DNA of 64,000 nucleotides from Numida meleagris (Eukaryota > Chordata > Aves > Galliformes > Numididae): NCBI RefSeq assembly GCF_002078875.1, contig NC_034409.1, positions 106,001,250 through 106,065,249 on the forward strand, written 5' to 3'. The notes beneath the pieces are model-generated. The model saw nothing but the letters and a program-made list of their open reading frames with translations. It ran no database searches and was not told the DNA's origin. Shown one piece after another: positions 36,301-47,380 of this stretch. The stretch's first letter is position 1, and every line of letters starts with the position of its first letter. A program made the translations under genes and the position numbers.

Positions 36301-39300
36301 ATGGCACTTATGATGTGGAGGGAAATAGTTTTCTCTTTTGAACCAGAGTAGTTACTTAAAGCTTTTTTTAACAAAAAATCAATGGAACATTCCTCAGATT
36401 CAGAACTAGGGGGAGCTGTACCTCTAGATGAACTGCTGTGACCTTCCAACAACTGAACAAAGTTTGCTCTCGTGGACAGCTAATATTAACAGATTCACTC
36501 AATAAATCAATTTTATTTATGTATATGGAGTTTTCTGATACCCTAAACCTACCTTCAGTTGTTTATCAAGAGTGTTAAAAAAAAAAAAGCACACCCACAT
36601 TGTTTTCTTTCCTGCTGGGTAAAAATTATTACAAACACACAAAGGAAAATAACTACTTGAAGAAGTAGCTCTTTCCACATTTATTATAGGAAAATTCAAG
36701 CCAACAGTGAAAAGGAAAAACAATTTCAGTAATTCCAGTTGTAGGTTTTTAAATCATCTGTTTCCATTAACTGGCAGAGAATGAACTCCTTATTGGGCAA
36801 AAATACCAAAAGATCAGACAATGTTGCCGGGAATCTATTCACATTACAAATAGCAGGTCTCGCTTAAGCTAAGCTTCCTTATCTTGCTTAAAGAAAATAA
36901 GAACTTAATATTAAATCACTGATTACTACTTATAATTTAAATAACAATATTGTACAAGTCCACGTCAGTAAAGCTAAAAAAAAAACCCCACAGGTGGTGA
37001 TGTAATACAACAAAAGTTAGAATTCAGTGCTTCATTAAAAAAAAAAAAAAAAAAAAAATTTGTCTGACTTGGAATAAGAAGTAGCAATTTCTTTCTACAT
37101 CTTAAAATTTTAATTACCAACTTTATCTCTGTATTTCAGTTATCACTAATGCAAAGTAATGGATTTGCAAAGGCAATGTAAGGAGGAAAAGAAAGAAAAA
37201 AAGCAGCTGACTGCAATAAGACTTCATATTGATACCATGTTTCTAAGAATTCTGTGGGTATGTGTAATATTTCCACAAGTTATGTTTGCTACCAAGTAAG
37301 TTTTAAGTGCTCTTCTGTTCCCATATGAAGAAAGTTCCACTTCCTCCTTAAATTTAGAAGCAGGAATATTTGAGCAGTATTTTAAAAACTGCTTAAGTGA
37401 GGAAATTCAGCGTTCAAATCATTATCCAAAACTAAAGAGTATAAGTATAAGGTTGCTGTGTAGAAAGCTCTCCTACAGAATAGTGGTACAATGTTTATGA
37501 CCTTGAGTAGCAGGCAAATGTTACTTTAATATATTTCATGTACTTCTCCCACACTGAGTTTCTCTATAAAACACATTTATTCTAAGTTCTAGATACTACA
37601 TCCAAAGCATACATCAACTATTAGCAATTTATAAATGCTTTAAGAAAACTACCTGCTTCAACATTTTTGTCCTTGATAGCGTGCATGTGAGCAACTAAGC
37701 AGTTCTGAGCTTGTATGAATTATAATTGTTTTTAGCAGTTGCTCCCTCAGGTCAAGGGGTCAGCAAACATAGATGCTTAATGCTATGTGAGATAGCCTGT
37801 AGCATTCAAGGAATCTGCATAAGGCTGGCCAACATTACCCAGGACTGATGGGACACCCATGTCCTTCTGGAGCAACAACTGCAGGGCCAGGCAAACGTGC
37901 TAGAACATTTCAAATGCCACCAGATGATGCCTATAATTAGGCAACTGAATCCCACGCAAGATAACTGCTCTTGGAATGGTTGATAGACAAAAGTGCCTAT
38001 GATAAATGTCTCTCTAATACCTGTGAATATCCATAAGAAAGAAATAGTTTACTGAAGAGTTATTTCTTCCTGTTGATAGAATTAACTTTCTGTTATTTTA
38101 CTCTGTCTTTCTACTATAGTATTTTATAAATTTTGCTGATGGAAATAATTGAGAGGATATCCAATAATTGGTTTCTTACAAGGTCTGGATACTCGTTTAA
38201 ATTTACTTACACTGAATAAAACCAAAAGACTACTGTGGATAAATACTCTTCTCTCTCAGGTAAGCTGACAGTATGATCATCAGAATAGCCTTTAAACTTT
38301 CTAAACCTTGTACCTGAAAACAACTCCCTTCTTTGCAGCCCAACAAAATGCAAGTTGGAGAAGTTTCAATAGTAGGCTCTGAAGCCTCTCTGCTTCTTAG
38401 AAGCTACGGGCTTTAAGAATTTTAAAAAAATGAGAAAGCAGCATGTAAAGACCCAGCTAAATTCATTATTTTGACTGATCTAAAAGCACTTTGAAATCTG
38501 TACTAACTCTAGGAGCTTGCTACATGAAGTTTGTTTGTGAGGTGCTTTGATTCAGTGAGATGTGAGGTTGGAATTGTAGCTGTGGGATGACCACTTGTCA
38601 TGGCCAAATCAAAGCAAACAGGCCTAAACAAAAATTAGTCTGCAAAAGTGGAGTGACTGCTTCATGCTCTTAATAAAAATAAAATAAAATAGGCAAGCAG
38701 CTCTGGATGCAAATAGACACAATAGCAACACTATTTCAGTGTCTATATAATGCTAAACCTGCATGTACGCTAACGGCTATTCACAATGAAAAATGGGTTA
38801 AGTATTAACCACAGACCATACATTTATAGTCATAGAACACACAAGCATAAAAGAACCACTTCTGTCTAAAGCATATGTGCCAGGATATTTTTTGCTCATA
38901 TAATAGTACTGTATCTGCTTTTACTTCAGAATATAAGTCCCAATTACAAAACAATATAAGATTCCCGTAATGCGATAACAAGGGAAAACAAATATACCCT
39001 TACTTTTGTCATGAGGTACTGAATCACCTTTGTCCTTTGGGATTCTAAGCAAGCGATTTGCATAGATATTCTTTATGTAAAGTTGACGATCCTTTTCCTA
39101 AGAAGAAATAAGTGCTATTAAATACTTTGTGTGCACTAAGAGTTAGTCTTTACGGATTTAATTTTCTTATGCTGGGAGAAAACTGCCAGCAATTTTCCTT
39201 TGTTCCAGACCATTTGGTGACTTCGTCATCCACTTAGACAGCCATTTTCTTTCATGAGCCAAACCAAAATTCTTCCTTTTAAAGGCTAAAAGCACATTTT

Positions 39301-42300
39301 TACACCTTTATAAAAAGGTTCAGAAAATGAGGCCTTCTGTAACATGACATAAGCTTCTGAGGAACGCTTTCAACATTACTTTTGTAAGAGTCCTGTTTTC
39401 ATACTTAAATTTCAGTAACATTCTCAGTAATCAATTCCTGGCCTGAAAAGGAGTTGCATTTAATTTGGATGTAGAGGTTGATCTGAAAGAGAATTACGTC
39501 TGTACACCTTGAATGGTCTGAATAAGCCAGGTGTCCAGAACTGTAAATGTGTAAGAATAAACTGTTCTGGCACATTAATAAGCATGTCTCTTCTTTGTGG
39601 TAAAACAATATAAGGTTTTGTGAATCTAAACACAGCATTAAGGAAACACACAGAAAACTGCCTGCAAAAAACACATGAAGAAATATTTAGAGAAGTCTTA
39701 AGGCGGGAACTGTACTTTAAAATAATTTGCATTCTGGAACAGCTTTACATTAGTGTTCCTGGGACTGTAACTATTTCCATCTCCCAGATTTGCACATGTA
39801 GGGGAACAGACTCTGGGAGGGAATTAGCAAGTGTTGATTGAGGCATCGACACAGGCCCTAGGCACGGCATTAAACTTTCTTCCTTTCCCAGCACTTCACT
39901 AGCCTTTGCACCTGGGAAACCCAGCTGCTGCCAAGTGTCCAGAGGACCGATTCTGCACCTGATACGTAGCCAAGAAGAACAATCAGGCATCTGACTCCAT
40001 TTAGGAGAAAGCTGCCTTGCAGAATCAACAGATGCATCAGTCACAGTACAGAAATAAAAAGTATATTTTAACTGTGCTACAAACACAGTTTAGATTAAAA
40101 TGGCCACAAAGATTTCCATGTTGTCTTGATGGGTATGTTTTTCTTAAGCACTACTCACATGACATCATGTTTTTTCTCTCTATTTAGTGTCACTTTTATG
40201 CTCTTCTGTATGTTTAGTGTTATTATTATGAACTTGACACAGATCTCCCAAAAATATTTGTGTAAAAAACAAGCTGGAATTTGAAACAAATTCTTGAATC
40301 ACTTTCATAAGTCTTTTTTGTTACTTTTCTGATTGTAATTTTTGGCTCATTTTGATTTGAAAGTGTTTCTGTAAAGGAGCTCATACAAAGTTATTAGATG
40401 GATATATTGAGCTAAATCTATCAAAACAGTAACAGGTTGGTGGGGATTATTTGTTCAAATTATGATACATTAATCTGTTCCAATTAGTTACTGAAGTCCT
40501 TTTAACTTTTGACAAACAGACCCTACAACAGTTTCATAATTTTATATTTTGACTTTTCTTCGTTAGACTACAGACTCAAGTATGAATAAAAATTCTATTA
40601 GTAAACAGTAAAAGAAACAAATGAATAGATAAAATTAAAGACTTGAATCTTCCTGTAGGAGCAGAAACCCGTTCAGAATCTTGAGTACCTTTATTTTTTG
40701 GTGAAGAGAGTTAATTTCCATTTGCAAGTTCTTTGTAATTATCCCAGCTTCAACAGCTTTTTTATTCTCATTTGCCAGCTGGCGACTAAAGGTGCTATTG
40801 TTCAACTTCAGCTGCTTTTCTAGGCTCTTAAAAAAATTACATGTTTTACAATATGGATGTACTTAGCATGACTGTTAAAAAGGTTTCCATTCTTACCAGA
40901 TCTAAAAAATAAGCAGGCTAATATAATGAAAAGTAAGCTTCTATTTATTGTAAACATGAAATTATTGAGTACCTCAAAAATTACTTTAGAAATGAGCAAA
41001 AACAAGTTTAAAACCCAATTCTACTGATCAAAAAATAGTGTCTGGCATTCAAACATGAAAAATAAGCCTGTACGTTACCATTCTGATAAAATTAATGAAA
41101 ACAATCATCCTCGAGACTTTCTAAAACATTTCAGTTCACACCGAGATCGATTTACTATGGCAGCATAAAGAGGCTTAGTGTAAATGAAGAGTAGGTACTC
41201 TACCAAGTACTTTATCATCAGAACCCAGTGCCATGCACTGAAGTTATAGTTACTAAAATTGTAGGGTGAGAACCCAATCCTGCAAGCTTTTTATAGCTTC
41301 TCACTGTGACTTCCGTAAATAGAAAGTTTCAAGAGTCTGAATTCAGCTGTTTACATTTTCATTTTCTTGCAGGTAATACAATACTTCAGACCTAGCTCTT
41401 CAAATGGTGAAATGCCTTTAAGATTACCTGACTCTTTATTTAATTATGTGAATAATGTACCCCATAGAAAATAGAAATTAATTCCTGGAGGACAATGGAA
41501 ATTTCACTCTTCTAGTTTTGTAATAAAGCCTGTAGGTTCAGTAAGAGTAAAGCTTTACATAAAAGATAAAAAAAAAAGATAATGTGAATTATCTCCTTTT
41601 AAGCTCCCACCAGACTTTCACTACACTTGCATAATAATTCAGCCATAGAGCCAACTCTGAAAGCTGACTGCAGCAGGTAACAGTAATTAGCGAACAGGTA
41701 GCTACACCCACGCTGCCCAGCAGCACCAAGTGAAAGGAAGAGTACTTGACCCAACTGAGCCAGCTTCTCTTGTACAAAGAAGCAGATCAGCAGCAGCCAG
41801 GTGCTCTCCACATATTACTAGCCCTGTGTTTTACCAGGGCAAATCAGGGCTCAGGAAGTTCCACTCAGCTGCAGCTGGAGTGCCCAAGAAAGGCTGGGTA
41901 ACTCCATGCTGCTAGCAGAGTAGAGCAGATGTTCTACTGAAGATTGCCCTCCATCTGTGTGCTGTGCTTTTGACCCAATAGGGTTAAAACAGGACTTTAA
42001 TTCTTAGAAATCTTTACTGCTGGATTTAATTCACTCAGTCATTACTGACAGATTTTAAAACACTGGAAGGAGTACTACTTCCATTTTTTATACCTTAAAG
42101 TCTGGATTAAAAAGAACACTTAATGCTATAGGATTGTATCATTATCATCAGTTTAAAAAGAAGCAGCTAAAAAAAAAAAATGTCCACTACTCTTGCACAG
42201 AAATCTTTCCTATTATTCTTTCACAAATAAAATGATATGCACATATTACCTGTATTCTCTTATTATTCACATCCATTTTTTCTGTAAGGACTGATAATCT

Positions 42301-45300
42301 GTGATAAAGTTCCTCTCTCTCAGCAAGAGTCTTGTCTTCTGAAAGCTTATACAAGGCTTGCAAATCATCTTTAGCTTTTAGCATCGCTGCTTCAACTTTC
42401 CTAAGCTTTCTGGATGCACGTCTTTCTTCTTCCTGAGATATCCTCAGGTGTTTCCTCAAAGTACTCACCTCACTATAATGCCTTGTTAAAAGATCAGGCA
42501 AGACACTTTCTGAATTTTCATATCCACCTATCGCTTTTGAGTGCCGATACTGAAGCCGTTTCAAAACCTGGTTTTCTAAGGTTGATGCTTCTAACTTGTG
42601 TTGCAAATCAAATATTTCATTCTTCAGCTCTTTAATTTTATGAAGTCTTGCTGATAATATTCGCTGAGCCACTTTATTTTTTTTCTGGAAAATCATATTA
42701 TCCTGCAGGCTTAAAAATGAAGAATTCTGATGTGGTATCTTCTTAGCTGGCAATTTCTTTCCCCCTGCATTCAGATCAAAGTAAACTGACATTGATATAT
42801 ACCAATCAACTGAGCCAGCAAAATCACTGTTAGGTCTCCGCTGCTCACACAAGCTCCTGCATTGCTCATCCAGGGTACTTAAATGCACTGTGTTTGACCA
42901 AAGGCTCAAATCTATAATAAGACACCAATGTTCAAATATTTCACAGATAAATACATACGCACACAGATACAAAAATTTGTAATGGATTTATGTGGGCCAT
43001 AGCTACATAGGTAGCTATGTAGGTCTATAATAGGGCAAGGTTGCCTCCTTTCACTCTCTGAAGCTATTTTCATTTGAAATAGCCATCATGCACACCTTCC
43101 TTTAATAAGGATAACAAAGTACATGTTTGTCTTCTGGGGCAAACACCAGAAACATTTTGTGAATAACTCAGTAGAGTACACTCACAAAGTATACGGTATT
43201 CCAGTATCAGTGGAAACAGATTTTTCCTCTTAGTATATATTTAGTTCACTAACGTATTTGTGATTTGGGGGCTGCTGAAGCCAATTCATCCCACCTGGAA
43301 GGATTTCTACAGGCTTCAACAAGAGGACCTACACCTTGAATAGGGGCATGATAGAAGAAAAATAACACTAACTTACAGGTCTGCAAGAACTCAAAACCCA
43401 AGGTGATCAAAATTTCACATGGTTAAATTTCTATGCAGTTATGACTTCTAACCAGCTTTCTGTAATTTCTGAGGCAGCTCTGAACTAAGTTTTCAACCCT
43501 CATACACTTGTAAGCAAAAAACAGTTATGCAGTTGTGTACATTGTTTCAAAGCAATAATTAAAAATATATTTATTTTATTGGCTGGCATTCCAAGTGTAT
43601 CACTGTCATTTTGCCTTCCTGTATGGCCAACATTCTGGGTGAATTATTCTAATTTTCCTTTCCTGAAATGTAACCAGAATTTGAAAATAGTCAAGACTAA
43701 ATCAGCGTGCGCTCTTCCCTTTCAGGCACATATTCAATCTCACTCTAGCTTTCAAGTCATTTCAGGTCAATTTCAGGTCAATTTCAAGTCATACATTTAA
43801 AGTACAAAATACACAAAGTCCTTAACCCAAAAAAGAATAAAGAAAAACGACATCTTTTTAAGAATTTCAGTTGAATTCAATGAGCATTTTACATAGAAAC
43901 TATTTACAGGAGCATGCCCTAATTACAACACCCTATAGCAGAAAGGAGGCAACAACAAAGCCATGTCAGGACAAGGTAAATCAGGACACTGCTTCAGGCA
44001 GCAAAGCCATGGCCTCAGCCTCACATCTTCCATGACCAAAGCTAGAATAGTGGAAAGCTACAGCAAGAGTGTTACTTAGGAAGATAGAGGCAAGCGGGAG
44101 AGTGGCTTCTGCTGTGGAAAAGGCTCTCCCTTGCAGCACCTGGTTGGATTTATGGAAGCATAGGTCTAGATACAAAAATAAGCAGGAGAGATACTTCATT
44201 GTTAACATTTACAAGGAGGAACTGTATTTGTGCTATACGGTCACTGCACTGAAGCATAAATTTTATACAATATACTATGACTAAGCGAGCTGAAACATAG
44301 GTTTTTGTGTAAGAGTTGACATGTTTGTGCAGACATACAGCTTTTATTAACTTTCCTTAGGAAAGGTTCCTTTCAGACTCATCAGCTTATGCATAGTCAA
44401 AACCAGACAAATCACAATATTTGCAAGAAAGCCACTCAACACCAAGGAATAAAGACTGCAAAGGTGTTCCCACATCTCAGGTGATTAGCCTGCCTCTTAG
44501 ATCAATGAATATTATGGAAAAATATAATAATGGGTCTCTACTTTTCTTTCTCCTCTTCCCAGTGTTCAAAACTTGATTTATTATTCTTCAGTGAAAAAGT
44601 GTTTCCCCTGCCCTTTTCATTACCGAAAAAACATCACAGAAAGGGAACAGCTGCATTTCTCAAGACAGTCTCACTTGAATACTACCAGAAAACAAATTAC
44701 CTTTATTGTTTTGGGAAAATAACTGCTGTTCTTTTTTCTTCTTTGTCTTTTTTTCATTTTTCAGCATTGTCTTCTCTTCAGTTCCGGATAGTTCTACACA
44801 ACGGCTGCTTCTAGCTGTATCAGAGCAAGTCACTGGCAAAGCCCTCAGAATAGTCAGTGTGATGATTTTTACTTCTGCATTCTCCACTGCATTGTCTACA
44901 ATCATTACCTCTGCTTCAGCTGCTGCTTCTAATACTTCTGTGCTTTGGGGAATCATTTTTGTCACATACTTGCTAGGACTTCCTATCCTCCTGCACTAAA
45001 ATATGAAGTAAACATTCATTTGAATTAATCACTGCTGTGGTAGAAGACTTAAAAATTGACCTCCATGACCAATCAGGAACTAGAACATTAGTGAGCCATG
45101 TACAATTAACGTAAATAGTATTAAACAGTCTGCAACTATATTAAGCAATGCTAAGGAATACTAATCCATTTAAATAACTGTGTGTTCTGCAGTAAGCAGT
45201 AACTTTATTTATAGAAATAACTGCAATATGAAATATAACTGTTTAACTCAGAATTTATTGTAATACTGGGATTTCTGAAGATTATTTACAAGATACTACT

Positions 45301-45981
45301 TCTTAAATGTAAAGATACCACCATTTGTTTCCAGTAACATACTCATTTTATCCAAAAGTATATTTTTAAAATAAGTGCAATTGTGTTTATGCTCAATGTA
45401 TAAAAAGTGCTTTGCAATATTAAATAATAATTAAATCTCTAAACTTAAGATGGTTATTGCTAATTCTATTCTCTCCTTATTTTTAGCTTTCCATTCACGT
45501 CATAGAAGTATCATTTAGTCATATTTTTCAATACTTAGATCACAAATTAGATCACAAAATGAAGTTATCTTAACTGACATGTTAAAATGATAGGCAGAGG
45601 ATGTAACAGCACCTAAAGCTGTACAACACAGTCTCTGATTTTGACACCGAAATAAAAATCTTCTTAAACTTTTGGGACATTGTTTATTTTACTTATTTTC
45701 AAATAGAAACAAAACAAAAAGCTTGCGAAATAAAACCTCACAACATCATAAAAGTACCTCTGCGCAACTTCAGAAGAAATGTTAGGAAAAAAATTACTCT
45801 TTTTTTAACAAGGGCAATTGTTTCACAGCCTAACCATACATAATACATTTGCTTCCTTTTGAAGATGCTGTAAGACACTGCTCTACCTTTCATAGCACTT
45901 AGAAATCTGAAAATATCACCTGTAATGCACCGTTGTTGTCAGAGATGTGGTTCTCTGATGTGGCGATCTTACTTTGTTTGA
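32701..45981 (-). CDS. LCA5L: LCA5L (lebercilin-like), with a disrupted or frame-switched N-terminus
   Basis: Lebercilin-like protein; its paralogue LCA5 works in intraflagellar transport at the ciliary base. Exons: 45920-45981 (upstream, possibly non-coding now), 44701-44990, 42250-42911, 40689-40826, 39004-39097, 35045-35154, 34626-34758, 32701-33308. From exon 42250-42911 on, all phases join and no stop occurs. The lebercilin domain starts at KVAQRILSARLHKIKELKNE and continues through coiled coil to KDRQLYIKNIYANRL. The C-terminal family blocks FSETTENLHHGLP, YEPSF and ERKKSLMKELFG are present. The first conserved exons are the problem: in the homologous frame exon 44701-44990 has TAG at 44975-44973, TGA at 44918-44916 and an extra T at 44828-44827. 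The alternative frame from ATG 44956 is open through to the stop and gives 666 residues, close to human length (about 670). Which start is used cannot be decided here. Confidence 0.88.
33309..34625. other. LCA5L: LCA5L intron (7th)
   Basis: 1.3-kb AT-rich intron with nothing recognised. Confidence 0.85.
34626..34758 (-). CDS. LCA5L: LCA5L coding exon
   Basis: 44 codons, EKKPSEEKNQKPKASEVYID and onward to PETFSRTRR, a charged linker of low conservation. Acceptor TTATAG, donor GTATAT. The phase fits both neighbours, which is the main support. Confidence 0.85.
35045..35154 (-). CDS. LCA5L: LCA5L coding exon
   Basis: SLSRKASVQVDKQHFRSLLL then SQYQTQETEESPVLLYE. It resembles the mammalian segment with KSVQ.D after the lebercilin domain. 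Acceptor AACAG, donor GTATGA. Phase 1 in, phase 0 out, needed to join exons 39004 and 34758. Confidence 0.85.
35155..39003. other. LCA5L: LCA5L intron (5th)
   Basis: 3.8-kb AT-rich intron. Contains an A22 run at 37037-37058. No mobile element or gene recognised. Confidence 0.8.
37037..37058. repeat. A22 homopolymer
   Basis: 22 consecutive A in an LCA5L intron. Confidence 0.95.
39004..39097 (-). CDS. LCA5L: LCA5L coding exon (end of the lebercilin domain)
   Basis: EKDRQLYIKNIYANRLLRIP then KDKGDSVPHDK. The KEKxxELxIKNIYxxR motif is shared by LCA5 and LCA5L. Acceptor CTTAG, donor GTAAGG. Confidence 0.93.
39098..40688. other. LCA5L: LCA5L intron (4th)
   Basis: 1.6-kb intron. Overlapping open frames on both strands at 39405-40086 have no recognisable motif. 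Nothing else seen. Confidence 0.8.
40689..40826 (-). CDS. LCA5L: LCA5L coding exon (coiled coil)
   Basis: 46 codons: SLEKQLKLNNSTFSRQLANE, then NKKAVEAGIITKNLQMEINS and LHQKIK. Matches the second half of the lebercilin coiled coil. Acceptor TTAAG, donor GTACTC. Confidence 0.93.
40827..42249. other. LCA5L: LCA5L intron (3rd)
   Basis: 1.4-kb intron. Nothing recognised beyond short A-rich tracts. Confidence 0.8.
42250..42911 (-). CDS. LCA5L: LCA5L main coding exon (lebercilin domain)
   Basis: 220 codons. The first ~75 residues (from LSLWSNTVHLSTLDEQ) are poorly conserved. Then KVAQRILSARLHKIKELKNE begins the lebercilin coiled coil, with LEASTLENQVLKRLQYRHSK, STLRKHLRISQEEERR and KLSEDKTLAEREELYHRLSV. 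Acceptor TTATAG, donor GTAATA. Confidence 0.95.
42912..44700. other. LCA5L: LCA5L intron (2nd)
   Basis: 1.8-kb intron with a short tandem array of AGGTCA-type half-sites at 43754-43791. Nothing else recognised. Confidence 0.85.
43754..43791 (+). repeat. Tandem AGGTCA-type half-sites (contains a perfect DR5)
   Basis: AAGTCA (43754-43759), AGGTCA (43764-43769), AGGTCA (43775-43780) and AAGTCA (43786-43791), with spacers of 4, 5 and 5 bp. AGGTCA-ATTTC-AGGTCA is the textbook DR5 retinoic-acid-receptor element. It may equally be a simple 11-bp tandem repeat. Confidence 0.6.
44701..44990 (-). pseudogene. LCA5L: LCA5L 5' exon with broken ancestral frame and an open alternative frame
   Basis: Acceptor TGCAG, donor GTAATT. 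In the phase-0 frame the exon reads EDRKS, TAG, QVCDKNDSPK... SSS, TGA, SRGNDCRQCSGE and DYSEGFASD, resembling mammalian LCA5L around its DYSEDF motif. Then one extra T shifts the frame to CSDTARSS and the lysine-rich end. In the other frame, starting with the second base of the exon, all 96 codons are open, including ATG at 44956. The last 40 codons of this frame are the homologous ones (KNEKKTKKKK, SQNNKG). I label it pseudogene to flag the lesions; the exon is probably still transcribed and the second frame may be translated. Confidence 0.6.
44991..45919. other. LCA5L: LCA5L intron (1st between candidate 5' exons)
   Basis: 0.9-kb AT-rich intron with nothing recognised. Confidence 0.75.
45920..45981 (-). 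CDS. LCA5L: Candidate first conserved LCA5L exon
   Basis: 62 bp with acceptor ATCCAG and donor GTGATA. One frame reads KQSKIATSENHISDNNGALQ and ends in phase 0, joining directly to EDRKS of the next exon, where mammalian LCA5L has a similar N-terminal peptide before ENNRRS. It contains no ATG in that frame, so a start would have to come from an upstream exon. It may now be untranslated. Confidence 0.45.
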
Positions 45982-46331
45982 CTGGATTTATTTAAAGTCA
46001 TCTTTTTTCAATAGCCTCATTTTCAAACAAAATGAATTCTCCTAATTGTTTAATTTTTAAAATAGAATATATCTAGCATAAAATACAAAATCATGACATT
46101 TGATATTTCTTTGTAAATACGTTATACCTAAATATTTTTGTTTACTGAGCCTACTGGAAAGTAGACAGATTAATTTCAATAGCTCACGCTCCTGGAAATG
46201 TTATTTAAACAGTGTAGTTTCGGTAGAAAGTATTTCTTAGGCTATGGCTCAGTCTTTCTCTTTTTCTTAATATGACCTGAAGGTGACTCAGCCCATAGTT
46301 TTACAGATGCAGAATTCTAACCACTAGTAGA

Positions 46332-46380
46332 ATAAATTGTATATTTGGGGGGACTATTTAATATAAATTGTATATTTGGG
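46332..46380 (+). repeat. Short tandem duplication
   Basis: ATAAATTGTATATTTGGG occurs at 46332-46349 and again at 46363-46380. This is a 31-bp-period duplication, identical over 18 bp. Confidence 0.8.
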
Positions 46381-46465
46381 AGTAGCAAGTATGTAAAAGA
46401 AATTAAAGGAGTATTAAAATAATATTTGAGTTTGAGTAAAATCTAAGAAGTAGACTAAGCTAAAA

Positions 46466-46483
46466 GGGGGGGGGGGGGGGGGG
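46466..46483 (+). repeat. G18 homopolymer
   Basis: 18 consecutive G on the plus strand (C on the LCA5L transcript strand). Such tracts can form quadruplex structures and are prone to length errors in assemblies. Confidence 0.9.
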
Positions 46484-47344
46484 CAGGGTGGAATATTTAT
46501 CAGATATTCTTCCTACTTCGTTGCCATTTCTGCTTTGTGGTGAAATTTTATTTTAAATTACATTTCTTAAAGGGAAGAGGGGAATCACTTTAACTCCCCC
46601 TCCCCACCAAGAAGTGCAGTTTAGGACTGCACAAAACGCTGTAGATCAACTCAGAAGTTTCCTTACTCTTCATTCCCTCATACCAATTACTTTTCATTAT
46701 GGAAGACGGATGAGTGCCCAGGGTTGAATGTAAGCCACTGTAATCACACCTAGGAGATGGGAACTTGTATTGTAACATGAGGATGAGGCAAAGGCCAGCT
46801 TGGTACACAGATCTGTACTGCTGTTCAAATTTCATTTAGTACTGTCAACACTTTCTGGCCAAACTGTGTTTAAATCAAATAAGCCTCAATTAAACTTAGA
46901 ACTGCTGCTTTGTGTTGATGAGAAGCGTGGGCTAAACGTGTTTTCAAAAGCTGAAACTGAGAATTAAATGAAATGGGAAAGGAGAAGCCAAGAGGAGGAA
47001 AGACAGGAGGTTAAGGACAAGTAACAGGGAAATGCAGGTTCTTGCTATAGGAAGGAAAAAACAGTAACTGAGTGGAGAGATGAAACGCATGAGCACCGGG
47101 AGAACTTCTGTTCTGCCCCCAGGCTCCTCCAAGCACCCCAGCAGCCCCCCCACCTCCATGCCCGGCGCAGGCTCCAGCTGCCAGCCCAAGGCAGAACGAG
47201 AAGCCCCGGCAGCCTAGCAGTCGGCCCCACGCCCCGAGAGCCGCCTCCACACCTCACCGCCCGGCCCCGCCACCAGACCTCCCGGGCTCTGCCGCCGCCA
47301 TTACTGGCCGTTGGGCGCCGCCGTTACCATGAGGACAGTGCACG

Positions 47345-47363
47345 GCACCCTGGGAGTTGTAGT
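47345..47363 (-). promoter_or_regulatory. ZNF143/Staf binding motif
   Basis: On the minus strand ACTACAACTCCCAGGGTGC, a near-perfect match to the ZNF143 consensus ACTACAANTCCCAGNRTGC, found just next to transcription starts of many CpG promoters. Confidence 0.8.
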
Positions 47364-47370
47364 CGTGGCC

Positions 47371-47380
47371 TCGCCATCTT
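47371..47380 (-). promoter_or_regulatory. YY1 motif
   Basis: AAGATGGCGA on the minus strand matches the YY1 core AAGATGGCGGC-type site. It overlaps a consensus splice donor (GAG then GTAAGATGG), a known arrangement just downstream of transcription starts. Confidence 0.6.

Larger units (their letters stand above)
45982..47257. other. LCA5L: LCA5L 5' intron with poly-G tract
   Basis: 1.3-kb intron. Contains G18 at 46466-46483 and a 31-bp-period duplication at 46332-46380. Otherwise ordinary AT-rich sequence, becoming GC-rich from about 47.08 kb. Confidence 0.7.

Noticed and set aside
39405..40086. Three overlapping open frames in an LCA5L intron
   Set aside because: They do not continue the LCA5L reading phase, and the phases of exons 40689-40826 and 39004-39097 join directly without them.
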